From Haliclystus octoradiatus (taxonomy: Eukaryota; Cnidaria; Staurozoa; Stauromedusae; Haliclystidae): 64,000 nucleotides of DNA. The DNA lies in the NCBI GenBank assembly GCA_916610825.1, contig OU744454.1:15198336-15262335 (forward strand). Direction: 5' to 3'. How positions within the stretch are numbered: the stretch's first letter is position 1; the number at the start of each line of letters is the position of its first letter. Below the pieces are notes generated by a model. That model had not been told where the DNA came from, made no database searches, and saw nothing but the letters and a program-made list of their open reading frames with translations. A program made the position numbers and the translations under genes. Below, in pieces: positions 1 to 15,000 of this stretch.

Positions 1-167
1 TAATTGTTAATGTCATCAGTTTCAAAACATGTTCTATCAAACTCAACTATTTTGCTTCAGCTAATATCACAACCCGCTGGCTATCATAATTTTTGTTGTG
101 CCAGAGCGGCGATAACCAATATTATTAGCAATGTTACAATGTATGATATCAAGGCTATATGATTTAG

Positions 168-3062
168 GTTGGAATCAGTCAAAAGACAGAAGCAATTGGA
201 ATGTATTCTGCTGACGCTGAATATGTTGAATTTGGTCATTCAGTTCTCTTGGAAGGACCAGTAGAGGTGAGCGTAGTCACATACTGTTTCAGTAGCTATT
301 AATGAACTATAGATGGACAACCATGATCGGAATTTTGCAGTTTGCCCTTGTATCATTATTATCTTTATTATTTGTAACAACTATTATAGAATGTGCTGTT
401 TTCCCTTGTATCATTATTATCTTTATTATTTGTAACAACTATTATAGAATGTGCTGTTTTCCCTTGTATCATTATTATCTTTATTTAGCAGTCTATCAAT
501 CTATATAAGAAAAATTAAATAAGAATGTTCCTGAATTTAGATTTAATCATATATCCCATTTTGACTCTGATTCGCAATAACCTGTTCACGAATCAAACGT
601 TACCTACACAACTATGATCATGTACGGTCAAACATGTATGAGATCTGGAGAAATTGACGGTGGCCTTTCAGTGCAGGTTTGATTCAATGGAAAATACTAT
701 TTAAGACATTTGACTAATGACCACTTTGTAGATCGTTATAGCAGGTTTAAATGTATTTGTTCTTCACATCTAGGCATGGCTTTGTGACATTGAACGCAGT
801 ATGAGATGGACCTTGAAGGAGCTTCTGAAGCAATGCCGTCTTGGCTTGAAGAAAGTTGGGACAAAGCGAGACAAATGGGTCAAAGATTGGCCAGGACAGG
901 TAAATATAATTTCGATTTCACTGTGTTTACCCCCAGGTGGTATAAAAGAGTCATGTTCATCATGCTCATGGTCTGTTAATGATCCCAGAAGGAATTGTCC
1001 ACTAGCTGCTTCAAACTGTTTATAATATTCATGAACTTTTTCACACTGTAATTTATCTTCAAATGCAATAAAACTCATTTGACAAAAATCCTGTAGCGTT
1101 ACTGCTTACTCATTTTGAAAACAGCTGCTTCACAAAATGAGTAATGGCATTGCTACTTTTCTGTTAAATAAAACTTGCAATGAAATGAACGTATTATACT
1201 ATGGATATCATTGCAATCTCTTATCAGATCAACCGTAAATAAACCGTAAATAAGAACTTTTTCAGACTTTGTTTCACATCAGAATCCATTGTGTAGAACA
1301 TGATTCATATAGAAACACGCATTGACAAAATCAAGCATGAAAGGTCCAAAGCCACAGCGCAAAGGCCACACCCATCGAAAGATATTATGATGTCATTTGT
1401 TACCTTATTGTTTATATTGTTGTTTATATAAATGGTGTATGATTGTTTTGTTTACAGTTGTTGATTACAGCATGTCAAATTCAATGGACTTCAGACTGCA
1501 CAAAAGCGCTTTTAATCACGAAAGACAAACAAGACAAAAAGCCACTAAAGAGTTTGAAAAAGAAACAAGTTAGTAAATTACACTAAATGAACACTACTTG
1601 AAAAACTAAATTATACTGAAAACCTACAGAAACCAGGCTTAACAAAGTAATGAATTCAGCACTTTTCAGTCACTTTAGTAGTAGTATTGTAACCGTGTTG
1701 TAATCATTGTCGTAACTTCCTGTAACGTCATATTACTAATTATCGTCCATTCATTGTAACTCATGTAAATACCGTCTCTCGACACTTGTAAACTCATTCA
1801 ACTCTTGCTTGGTGCTCTCACAAATAACATCTCAACTCCATCTCTTGTGTCATATATCTCAATCCTGCTTACACACAGTATTCTCATACTATTACATGGC
1901 GCAGTTGATAGGATAGATTACATCAGTTATTTATTTATACAACAATCACATATGCGTTCAGCACTCTCGTGCTCACCGATCCCAGCGGGGGCATGTAGTA
2001 GTATTGTAATTGTATTGTAATCATTGTCATAACTTCCTGCAACGTCATATTACTAATTATCGTCCATTCATTGTAACTCATGTAAATACCGTCTCTCGGC
2101 ACTTGTAAACTCATTCCTTGCGTGTTGCTATCACAAATAACATCTCCACTCAATCTGTTGTGTCATATATCTTAATCCTGCTTACACACAGTATTCTCAT
2201 GCTGTTACAACTTTCAAATTCCATAGTGGATTTCAGTAGTTTTTCAGTAAAATGGGAAGAATCTGCTTAAATTGCCTGATGATTTTCAGCAGGTACCCAA
2301 TAATACCATTTCAGTAGGCTTTCAGTAGTAATTCATAAGTAATTCAGTAGTAAGTCAGTATATCCAAGATTCTCACTTTCTTGTGAGTCATTTTTATTGT
2401 AGTTATTGATCTTGAATATTCATGTTATCTGGAATTATTCATTTTATTAAAACATTGAATTGATTTCATCAGGATTTTACCACTGTCCATCTTTTGTGTA
2501 GATGCAGCTAGCATATTTTTTATTTTGATTATTTATTACATTTTTTTAATATTTAATTCACAGATTTCAATGCTGAACAAATTTTCTGATGCAATTTGTG
2601 GATCCCTCACAAAACTTCAACGTCTGAAAATGGTTGCACTGGTAACAATTGAAGTTCACGCTAGAGATGTGATTGAGAAGATGATCAAGAATAGCTGTTG
2701 TGATGGAAACGCATTTGAATGGCTCAGTCAATTGAGACTCTACTGGGATAAGGTATCTACAGTAGTCAGTAAGAATTAGACTATTTTTTGGGCGCTTAGA
2801 GCTTTAGACAGGAAAGAATCAATTCGTGCACAGTTTCCTATAACCTATATCGTTATTGTGCACAAGAGGGGAATATAAGGAGATGACAAGCAGCCCTTCA
2901 AGCTATTTTCATCTTCGCATTTGATTTATATATTATGTTTCCATTTTTATGATTGTAGGCCATCGATGATTGTGTCGTTCGACAGACTAATACTCAATTT
3001 CAGTATGGCTATGAATATCTTGGTAATTCAGGAAGGCTGGTTATCACACCACTTACTGACAG
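168..3062 (+). CDS. DNAH2: DNAH2 exons: end of linker before AAA1
   Basis: Exons 168-266, 774-899, 1458-1568, 2564-2752 and 2959-3062 (about 210 residues). They encode the C-terminal part of the linker, the lever that swings over the AAA ring during the power stroke. Recognisable stretches are [12 protein letters not shown] (exon 2), [13 protein letters not shown] and WLSQLRLYW (exon 4) and [16 protein letters not shown] (exon 5), which leads into AAA1. The first exon begins in phase 0 after an AG at 166-167; its upstream partner is outside the window. The last exon ends after two bases of an Arg codon, completed at 3696. Confidence 0.9.
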
Positions 3063-6000
3063 GTATATTTAATTTTCTTTAAATTATTGAATACTGTAAA
3101 TTGCACACATTTACATGAATCTTCCAAATATATAATTATCTTTCTGTTTTCACAGTTCTTTTAAATTCAAATGTCATGAACTTTTTATAAGGAATTCTAG
3201 AATTTTCCTTGAGCTGTTTATTGACTCAATGAATTTTGACTCAATGAAATACAAGTTTTCCTGTAATATTTATAATAGCAATGGTGTTCCTCTTGAATTA
3301 GGGATAGCAAAAAGCGCTAGGCAAACAACAACAACTTTTGTGCAACTTTTCAATTCCTCAAATTCCTTGCCGTTTAGCCACTCTTTCAATTTGTCTGAAA
3401 TGTTTGATTGTGTATTTTATTTATCTCATTTTCCAAGGAATTTTTTATGGAACTTCTTTGTCATTCTTTTTGACCATCTATTCCCAAATTTATTAAACCC
3501 TTTCTTCTCCGTAGCTTCCTTTTAAGCTCAGTAAAGACCCTCTGAGTTACCCTAAAAACGTCTTGAGAAATTTGGGTCCGTGTATCCGCTCTTGAAATTC
3601 CAAACACAAAAATCACACTTCAGACAAAAACATGTTTGTTCCATGAAAGTTGCATTCATTTGCCCAGGGCTTAATGATGGTTGATTTTCGCTCAGGTGCT
3701 ACATGACACTGACAACGGCACTTCATCTCCATCGTGGTGGAAGCCCTAAAGGACCAGCTGGAACAGGCAAAACAGAAACAGTGAAGGATCTTGGGAAAGC
3801 CTTGGGAAATTATGTCATTGTTGTCAATTGTTCAGAAGGACTTGATTATAAGTCAATGGGAAGAATGTACAGTGGACTAGCACAGGTATTTAAAACCAAT
3901 CAATGACACATAAATGAAGATTTTGAATTATGATACCAATCGGTGTATAAAGTATAACTGCAAGTATATCAGCAACTTGTTTTCAAACAGCTCAAATAAT
4001 AAAATGGGTTGTTCCTTATAGACTATGTTAGTTGTTTAACATGCCGAAAGGTGCAGTTACAGCAAAAATATACACACTTCTTAAGCACTTACTAGTGATT
4101 TTTATTTCGCTTTTTATTTTGAATAACCAAACACTAGTGTTTCAACTGTAGAAATATTATAGATTTCTCTTAGATATCAAATTTTACGAGGTTTCAGGTT
4201 GAATTGCAAGGACCAATCAACTTCGTTGAAACATTTATCATGGTTACCCTATGCCACTTAAGTCAACCCAGCAATACCGATGACTCGTTGCTAAGTTGAC
4301 TATAATTTCCTCTTTCAATTTTCAACATATTTATTTCAAGTACCCTGTATGCTACTTATTTATTTTGACTAAGATCTGAATGTTTTGTTTATGTTTTGTT
4401 TAGACGGGTGCATGGGGCTGTTTTGACGAATTCAACCGTATTAACATTGAAGTACTGTCTGTTGTGGCTCAACAAATCCTTTCCATTCTCACAGCTCTAT
4501 CAGTTGGTTCATCTAAGTTTGTTTTTGAAGGTCGGGAAATCAATTTGGTATGGTCATGTGGTATTTTCATCACAATGAATCCAGGTAATAATGTTTTCTT
4601 GCTGTGAATATCCTTAGTATTTTCACTCTAGGTACTGCATCTGAAAGCAATTTATTTCTTGGATAAGACCTGAAAACATTGGACCTATGGTCAGAGCAGT
4701 TAACACTTAAAGACCCTTGTTTTTGATTTGACTGTTCAACACATTTTCGTAATCAAATCTTTATGAACTATCAATATTGATGCTATCATGCCTAAATTGC
4801 CAGGACTACAACTGTAAGGCCGCACAAGAGATTTTGATTGTGAATAACAAGGATTTTAACATCCCTGCTATATCGTACATGTGCTGTTCTTTCTGCTGAT
4901 CTTTACTAATTCCTGTTAAGTTACAATAATCAGGGTTTTACAGAATAATATTGTCCTTGCTTTTAGGTTATGCTGGTCGCACAGAGCTGCCTGACAATCT
5001 CAAGAGTATGTTTCGTCCAATTTCTATGGTTGTTCCTGATTCTGCGATGATTGCTGAGATCATTCTGTTTGCAGAAGGGTTTTCAAATACAAAGGTGGAT
5101 AACATTTTAACATTTGCTACTGCTTTAGAGTCTGTGGATGATGTGGACGTTCATGATACAGTCAAACCTGTTATAACGATCACCTCCATACAACGGTCAC
5201 CTATCTATAGTGGTCACTCTTGCAATGTCTGAAATAGTATTTTCTATTGAATCAAACATGCATATAAATGTCACCTGTCTATAGTGGTCAATTTATCTAC
5301 CTCTCGCAGCTGGCCGTTATATACAGGTTTCACTGTACTTGTGTTGTTTATGCGTCATGTGAAATACTTTTTTCATCAATTCGTGTGCACCCTCCACAAT
5401 TGAGCCATGAGCAAGACATGCTCCATTCGGATTGATTGTTATTTCTTGCAATTAATTACAATTTAATATTCCACATTTTAAATTAATCAACAATGCTAAA
5501 TTGTTCAAATACAATTTCAGTACAAAAGGACATTGATGTCTATAGATCTTAATGTATTTTAGAAGTTACAGTGTGAAGCATCTAGGAACAGTTATTGAAC
5601 GTTAGAAGACATTTTATGTATGGACTTTTCATGATTAGGTCTTTAAATGACAATGAACTGTTTTTTCAAATGGGTTAATGCTTCAAACCATTTCCATGGG
5701 TTTGTAATGATCATTGCTTGATCTTTTTTTTGTATTTTTCATTCATAAACCAGGTAATCTGAAATAAGTTTCCACCGGGATGGCTGGTTAATTTATTTAT
5801 TAATGTTGCTTTTTGATGTGTTTGTTTATGTTATGGTCCGATGCTTCCTCATGATGCCATCTTCAAGACAAAAATTTACGAGCCTTAGGTCCATTGCCCT
5901 TACCACTACACCAAGGCTGCAGACCAGGAATGACACTCAATCTGACTAAAGCTATGGGGAATCTCCTTTGGCCGATTAAATTTGATGAAGCTCATAGAAG

Positions 6001-9000
6001 CTACTTCAATGATAGCTCAACTCAAATGTTTGTTGAGTAATAGAACGCATGGAGTGCATGTCACGCATCAGATTATTATTTGTATCCAATCAATTTTATA
6101 TTTTTTGTTTGTAGAATCTTGCAAAGAAAGTTCATGCACTCTATTCGCTTGCTGTCCAACAGCTATCAAAACAAGATCATTATGATTTTGGATTGCGTGC
6201 ATTGACATCTGTTCTACGTTACGCTGGCAAAAAGAAACGTGAAAATCCCACACTGAGCGATGAAGAGGTGACTAATTATTATTTTATAATCGTTTACAGC
6301 GAGTTTTGATATGAACTGTTTATTAAAGCGTTCCACTAAATTTATACTTTCTGAATGTCTAAAAGACAAATCCAATAGGGTCAACTCATAGAAAATTTTG
6401 GAATTCAACATTTTTACTTTTTAAATTGTTGTATTAAGTGCCTTGATTACTTTGCCATGTTTTTTTGATAAACGGATAGAATAAGTATTTTATGAGAAGT
6501 AAGCATTAATAGCAACAGCAAAATGTCTGAAAAATGAACACAAATGCATATTTTAAGGATTACTTGAAAAATACAAATTAATTTACGTATCCTATTCCTC
6601 TCTGTTGCCAATGCATCAAAAGCAAAATAACAATCTTGAAAAACTGAGAATGAAAGTTAAGTGACATCATACTGTAAAAATTCATATCACAATGAGTAGA
6701 ACGCAATAAGATCACAAAATCTATCTAGTAGTCGTCCATAACAACAACACGATTTTCAAATCTTTTGTTATTATGATTATTGGATTTATTTCTAGAAATT
6801 TCTTTCACTGTTTGTTAATTCAAATATGTTTTGCATTCTCATTCTAGATTCTCCTTTTGTCAATGAAAGATATGAATGTTGCAAAGTTAGCTACAACTGA
6901 TTTGCCGTTGTTTAATGGAATTGCAGCAGATCTATTTCCTGGTGTAGATGCGCCCACTGTTGATTATGGCAAGGTATGCTATTCAATTTGTCACAATTCT
7001 TCCATAACTCAGATTCTAATGTGATTGGGGAGTGAGGTATTTAGCTCCAATGTCAGAGCACAATGACTGCAGATATGACGATATATATTTCACCCACCCT
7101 TCATAAGGCCAGTTGAGTATTTTGACTTCATATAAATATCAACAGCTTTTGGCAAACGAAAGTAACTTGATAATTCTGCTATATATATTCTAAGCATGCT
7201 CCAAGCAATACCATCCAAACAATAATAGTTGAAATATTTGCAGATATTTCCCCAAGTTAAAAAAAAACTGGTCACAGGCACACATATATTTTGAAGATCC
7301 TGTGAGATTATATATTACTCTTTTTTTCAAGTTGCTGTGAGATATATTCAACAAGCCAAATGAAAATACTTTCCCATTTGCATTGTTTCTGTTAATAAGA
7401 TGATTTTCAATCCTGTTTTATGGCGTAGCTGAGTATTGATTATTTACGCAGAGTATTACATATCCTTTGAGATGATACTCTTTCCATTTTCAGATTCGTA
7501 AAGTTATTGAAAGTGATTTACTTGAGAGAAACCTTGAATGTCACCCTTCGACTATTCTCAAAGTCTTGCAGCTTTATGAAACCAAAAATTCAAGGTAAAC
7601 TGATTTTAATAACATACTAATTCAAAATATGTTTGTCATGACATTTTGGAATTATTACAGCATTTTGATAAAATTAACTTACATATGAATATAACTTGTA
7701 AATATAACATTTCCCCTCAAAAACAGGATTTAATATTTGCATATTGTGTTTTATGCTCTGTTCCTATGTTGACAAAATACTGAATAAATAGGAGTCAATG
7801 ACTATACATCTGCACATTACCCAGAGTTTCTCGTAGACATTGACACTTCAACACTTCAATCGGATCAGCAATCAAGTAATTACCATCTATATATCCATCT
7901 AATCTGCCATGGGGTATGTGCTCCAGTATTTGCAGCTCTGGTCAATCAATTAATACCATTCACGATCATTTCACGTTGAATAACATATCAACCAAAATTT
8001 CTTCACAGTTATCTCAACTCTTACCCCTGCGAAAACAGTTCAGGAGATCATGAACAGTTCATGAACCCTCACAGACAGTTCCTGAACAGTTCATGAAAAT
8101 TTGGGGCCATTTAACATTCACGAACTGTTCATGAACTGTTCATGAACTCCTGAACTGTTTTTGCAGGGGTAGTGTTAAAATTGAAAACTTTGCTGTTCTC
8201 AATAAACAATACTAAGAGACGTTTGTTCTGATAAGTAGCAGTAACTACTTTCAGCTATACCATATTTATTATTATTTAGGCATTCTACAATGATTGTTGG
8301 TAAAACTGGTTCTGGTAAAAGTGTTATTTGGAAAACTCTCCAATCCACATTATGCACAATGAAACGCAGTGGGGAAGCTGGTTTCCAATTGGTCAAGGTA
8401 AACTAAGTAAATGTGAAAAGGTTATATCTTAGATTCCACTGTATTATCAGTGTGACTGGAGTCTGACGGTGGGGACATGCCACCATCCAAGTACCTATGC
8501 CAAATTCTAGATATCTTAGCATGATGGCAGTCAAGTTGAACTTCTCACAATAGCCGGGATACTAGCAATGCAAGAATCGTTTTTTCCGGGTTCTACTGTA
8601 TATCAATTCATGTTGTTTATGGGTTTTCTCACTGTTAGTTTTATCGTTATTATTTAGGAATTTGCTCTCAATCCAAAAGCCATTTCACTTGGTGAATTGT
8701 ATGGTGAATTTGATCTTAACACAAATGAGTGGACTGATGGTGTTTTATCTACTGTCATGCGTCTTACGTGTTCAGGTTAGTGGTATTATTTATGATACAC
8801 ATTTAATGTTCATGAAGTTCAGCTCTGTTTATTACAAGGTAGTGCCTTTGACATGATAATGTCATCTTCATTAACACTTGAGGAAAGTGATTCAACGGCA
8901 TGATAATTATATGCATCAATCAGAATATTAGAAACAAAGATAAAGCAAAAGCCTTTTTTCATTACTTCAGAGTTTCCTGCATTTAATTGCCATCTTCAGA

Positions 9001-12000
9001 CGGTAATACTGAAAATTGAAAACACGCAATTACTCCTATATAAAAATGGTTATTGTTAATGTTTTCCCAGATTTGATCGCAAGATCGCAATTAAACGTTT
9101 GAAATTCTGAGTAACGGAAAAAGGCTTTGCCTCATTTTTGTCTCTTGTTATATAATGTTCTGCTTTACTGAACATTCAAGCACCTTCACATTATATGTGT
9201 AGGCCTACCCTCTATTTTAAATCTATTATTTTGCATCAATCAGTAAAGTGTTGTTTTACTATTGATCATAACTAGACGAGAAACCAGATGAGAAGTGGAT
9301 TTTATTTGATGGTCCAGTCGATACATTGTGGATTGAATCAATGAATTCTGTCATGGACGACAACAAAATTCTAACATTGATCAATGGCGAAAGAATATCT
9401 ATGCCAGACCAGGTAATCTTTTGCTTTATAAACAAGATTTTATGATGCATATTTTGATTTCTAGGATAGAACCACCTTATTTTCATAAACTGCTTGTCAA
9501 TCTGAATCCATAAATTGATTATAGCTACATATCATATTTGCGAATGAGCGGACGGAATGCTTCAAGTTAATTAAAGACCAAATCATTAGTGCAACCTTCC
9601 AATTTTACTTGTGGATGATTAGAAGAAATTCATTGGAACAGAGGCTTCTGTATCAGAATTCGTTCTGTGGCACACTGCATGATTTTGTAGTAATGTAGAA
9701 ATAAGGTTATGGAACAAAAATGTACCATGCATACACACCGGGAAACCAGTATAATCAGCTAAAGTAGTTATAAAATGTAGATATACATTTTGAAACCAGT
9801 ATATGACCAGTATAGGCAGGTCGTCTTATACACAGGTTTAATTCAATAGAAATATTACTTTAGAGATAGTAGCCTAACCACTATATAACAGGTTTTGCTG
9901 TATGTTTAACATACTTTTTTAACCCAAACATTTTAATATCTGGAGTAGAAGAAATATTTCTGCCCCAATCAGGTTTATTCAAAGATACTGTTTTGTCTTC
10001 AAAGGTTTCATTATTGTTTGAAGTTGAAGATCTGGCTGTTGCATCACCAGCTACTGTCAGTCGATGCGGAATGGTTTATTGCGATTATTCTGATCTTGGT
10101 TGGCGCCCTTATGTTGCCTCATGGCTGAAAAGAAGGAATGACAAGGTAAAATGATCACATAAATTTCAACTTGTAACTTTACGTGCAATGGACGGCACTA
10201 CTGTATTGTACTCAAAATGGCTTCCAAGTTTAATGATGTTGATCTTCTTGTCTGCTTACTTTAAAATTCTTTGCCGTCTAGATATTCAAGTTGTGCTCTG
10301 TTAATCTGTAAATTTTGTAACGTTGATGTGATGAAAATTGACTGGTGATTACTGAACTGAACTTTCCCTGAAAAATGTACTTAATTCATGAACTAGTTGT
10401 GGACCTCGTGAACAATTCAGAAGCGTAAAATGTCCTTCACAAATGTTTTCAATTGGGCAACTTAACACTTATGATAATATTATACATTATCAACACTTCT
10501 ATTAGTCTTATGATCTGTTTTGGCAGAGCGTATTCACACTGTTCTATTTGTAGAACTGATATCCTCTGAGTTAATTAATAGGTATAAGAAATCAAATACT
10601 TATGATGTTTCTTCCTGATTTATTACTTAGGATTCAAAGCAGCATCTTACTCGATTGTTTGATAAATATGTTGACAATATTTTGGAGTTTAAGAAGCGCA
10701 ATTGTTCTGAGCTTGTCTCCGTGTCAGATTTGAATGCTGTCTCGTCATTATGTTCGTTATTTGATGCATTGGCAACAGAGAAGAATGGGGTACATATATT
10801 AATTTGTATTTCTCAAGTAATCCTTAAAATATGCATATGTATTCATTTTTCAACCTCTTTGTTGTTGCGATTAGGACAGCTATTCAAATATAATGTATCA
10901 AATTGAAAACAACCCCTTTCCTAAACAGTTCAGGAGTTCATGAACAGTTCATGGATGTTAAATGGCCCCAATTTTCATGAACTGTTCATGAACCTTCACA
11001 GACAGTTTATAAACAGTTCATGTAAAATTGGGGCCATTCAACGTTCATGAACGTTGAATGATCTGTTCGTGAACTCCTGAACTGTTTTTGCAGAGGAAAT
11101 CCATCATATGTGCAAGCAATCGAAAATGTTGTTGTTGTTATAGTATTGTTATTTTGAGATTCTTAATTCAAGAAAGATCATTTCCCTTTTATATATATAC
11201 TAGCAAAGTCTTACCCGCGTTGCTGGGCTAATTTTGGCTGAATTAAAACTGCCCTAGACGTGAAATGAAATTGGAAAACATGTGAATTTTGATATCAAAC
11301 AATAGAAACGCAAATAAAACAAAATGTGTACGTAAAATTACATTTTCTTTCAAGACGCAAAGTAAAGGAAAAATTAAAAAAAAGCCTGTTAGGTACGGAT
11401 ATTTGCAGTTATCTATCAGATGATGTGTTATTTGATTAATTTGGATTTCAAATGAGCAGAAAAATTGCAAAAAATCACCGCAAACACATATACACAAAGA
11501 CATTGTAAGATTCTTATAGGGTCGGCATGGAGGACGCAGAAAACACGCAAGTAACTTCAAATTGATTTATATATAATCCGTCTTCAACGACAGTCAACAA
11601 GTAAGAAGATAAAACAACAGGCATGCGAAATACGTATAACAGTTACTTAAATCACATAGCAATACGAAACACCAATCACAACACATAACTAATTATCACA
11701 TGGCATCACATGCACTCAAACAATACAATCACATGAACAACATGAAATACCACAATACCTAAAATACCACATGACATCATACATTCAACACATCCTAAGC
11801 ACAACACTTCACACAGATATGTAACTGAGACCAGGTAGATAGGTTACCATAAACAATATCATAACTAAATTCTACAGACATTCGCATTTATGTGTATAGA
11901 TATATGTTTTGCTTTCCTATTCTGTTCTAGGTTTCCATAATTGATGTTGAAAATTATCCTCGTATGATTGAGCTTTGGTTTTTGTTTTCATTGATTTGGA

Positions 12001-15000
12001 CATTGTGTGCATCAGTCGATGAAGATAGCAGAAAGAAAATGGACAACCATCTCAGAGAACTGGAAGGGCAATTCCCAGCCAAGGTAATATACTACCCCTG
12101 CATCATTCAGTTTGGGATAAATGTTTGGAAATAATTGTGAATTGTGTGGATAAATCTTTCTTCGCTGACTGGAAAATCCTTTTTAAACAATTCTTCTATG
12201 ACAGGAGAACATATTGGTTATAGTTGTGATTGCGAAAGAGTTTCCAAGAGACATAAAATAATTTTGAAAATGTCAATGAGAAGAGCGCAAAAATAAGTCT
12301 TTTGCATCAGCCATCTTTGTTCTCCATGCTTCATATTTTCGTCAGCAGTCTATGTAAGTCTATGGTACTACCCCTGCATCATTCAGTTTGGGATACAATT
12401 TGTTCATTGAAAATTTACAGTAATTTTGCTTGGGATATTTTAAGGGAATACAATGTAACTCGTATATGTGCAGTTCAAAATTGGCAGTGACTTTTGTTTT
12501 ATCAATCCAAATGTACACTTGTCCGAAATGTCCAGAGAGTACTTAATAAAGTTTCAGAGCTAAGTTTCTCAATAAGTAAGCATGTAACTTATCCAAATTG
12601 ATTTGTAGGGTTAAACTGTGTTACATGCTTAGTTAAACAGTTCCTATAATATTTATTAGCTTGAAACAATGGAATTGTTCAGAAAATTTACCTAGAATCA
12701 TACACTGTAAATATACCTTTGTATTATGGAATATTTTGAAAGCGCAGCCCTTGCGAAAAACAGTTCAGGAGTTCATGAACAGTTAATGAAAATCTGGGGG
12801 CATTTAACGTTCATGAACTATTCATGAACTGTTCATGAACTCCTGAACTTTTTTCGCAGGGGTGGTATTTATCTCATCATTTAGTTATATCTAGGTGCGA
12901 CATTGAATTCATATTCCATTGCTGTTGTTGGTTCTGTTTATTTAGGATACTGTCTACGAGTATTTTGTTGATGTCAAACAGAAAACGTGGGCTCCTTGGG
13001 AGAGTAAATTACGAGCAGGATGGAGGTATTCACCAAGGTAAGGTAATTCGCAACCCGCAGTGGAGGTGTTGAACCAATCAAACAATAGAATCACAGCAGG
13101 ACAGCTTTTACAAGGACAGTAATTTTACGGTCAAACCCTTCTCAGCTCAAATGCATATAAAATGGTCATAGAAACAGGAAAAAGATTAGAAAATTGCTAT
13201 GTGATGTCTGAATTTTTATATATCGCGATTCCATTCTCAAAATACGAATTGGACTTTCAGCGAAGTCTAAAATGAGATTAGATTGTGCTATATTTAGTAG
13301 AAGTTTGTATTGGAAGTGTTTGGTGCATCACCAAGTCTTTCAGCTGTGTATTGATATTGGACACGTGACTGCGCCTTGCAAATTGTGTAAATCTTCAAAA
13401 AATTATCTATTAATGTAAGATTTGCAAGTTGCTTAATAACGTAATTAAAGTAGAGGCTTTCATAGTGATAATGTTACTTTTGATGACTGTTCCTCACCAC
13501 ACAAATGTGCTTAAGATTCAAGTAGAGCAAACCTCACAAATCATCAATACTTAAAGCTTTTATTTCTTTATAACTCTAGCGTGCCTTTCTACAAAATCAT
13601 GGTTCCAACTGTTGACACTGAGCGATATGACTTTCTTGTCCGTACGCTAATCAACGCCAAACAACCTGTGCTACTTACTGGACCTGTTGGTACTGGAAAG
13701 ACGTCAGTTATTCAAACAGTCCTTGGGAATCTGGATGCCAAATCATGGAGTTTGTTAACAGTGAATATGTCTGCACAGGTATGCTAACATTTATAGGAAA
13801 ACATGTACACTTTCTCTGCATTTCAGGATGTGCACGATAAGACCAGATCTCATTTGAATATTTTGAAATTAAGAAATCGTACTCTTTTATGTCTGCAAAT
13901 ATTTGAAAACTGGGATTCCTTAATTGGCAAATGACCTCCAGCTCAATGCATGAACAATTATTTGAAAATTCTTGGAATTACCAACATTCACAACAAGTTT
14001 GTCTTCCTGTGGTTAAATCATTACTACTGTTTTTAATTTGATAGTAGTTTTTTCATGAGTTTGCGAGAAGAGTTGATGAAAACTTTAATGAGAAGTGTGC
14101 CATTCCATATTCACAAAATTATCTTTCTGTGGCTTAATCATCAACTAATGTTTTTAATTTGATAACTTTTAGACTTCGTCAAACAATGTCCAAGACATTA
14201 TCGAGAGCAAAGTAGAGAAACGAACTAAAGGTACGTAATGTAATATTTTGAAACCTGGATTTAAATTGACCACTATGCAGGATTGATTCAATAGAGAATT
14301 CCATTTTAGATATTGCTAGAGTGGACACTATAGACAGGTTGCCGCTTCATACAGGTGCTCGTTATAAGAAGTTTGGCTATATCTAGAATGGTAATCATCT
14401 CATAAATCAACCCTCGATATAAATTCCAATGTCTCAAATGTCAATATTCCAATGAACTTAAAACTCTATTTATAAAGCAGTCAATTGTCAGAGGAGTCAA
14501 AACCATTATGTAATAGAAGAATTCTTGAACCCAATAAATTGGGGATTGATGTAGAGTTGATGTAGAGTAATGTAGTTATCAGTTATCCATGTCATTCGTG
14601 AGAAAGCATGCGTTCGATGTTCATGAATTGTTCCTAAAACATTCATTGGATTTTTGTGAACTGTTGATGATCAGCTCATCAAATTTTCACAGACTTAATG
14701 TACTGTTCATGAACTTTCTGAATTGTTCATGAATTTATGCAAACAAATTGCTAATTTCTATTGTATCGATCAGGCATCTATGTTCCTATTGGTGGTAAAC
14801 AATTATTGACATTCCTTGATGATTTAAACATGCCAGCGAAAGATACGTTTGGTTCCCAACCTCCGCTGGAATTACTGAAACAATGGCTTGATTATGGATT
14901 TTGGTATGACAGACAAAAACAAACTACAAAAGTTATCAAGGTACAGAATGTATTAGAAATTTCTTTGCTTGCTGCTGTAAATTGTCATTTAACTATGTAA

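Noticed and set aside
3229..3525. 98-residue open frame in a DNAH2 intron
   Set aside because: It lies between two well-supported exons, has no splice logic and no recognisable family; low-complexity, Phe/Ser/Leu-rich translation of AT-rich DNA.
5095..5232. Extension of DNAH2 exon 4967-5094 to 5232
   Set aside because: The extra residues match no dynein, GTGGAT at 5095 is a usable donor in the right phase, and the extension enters a family B MITE.
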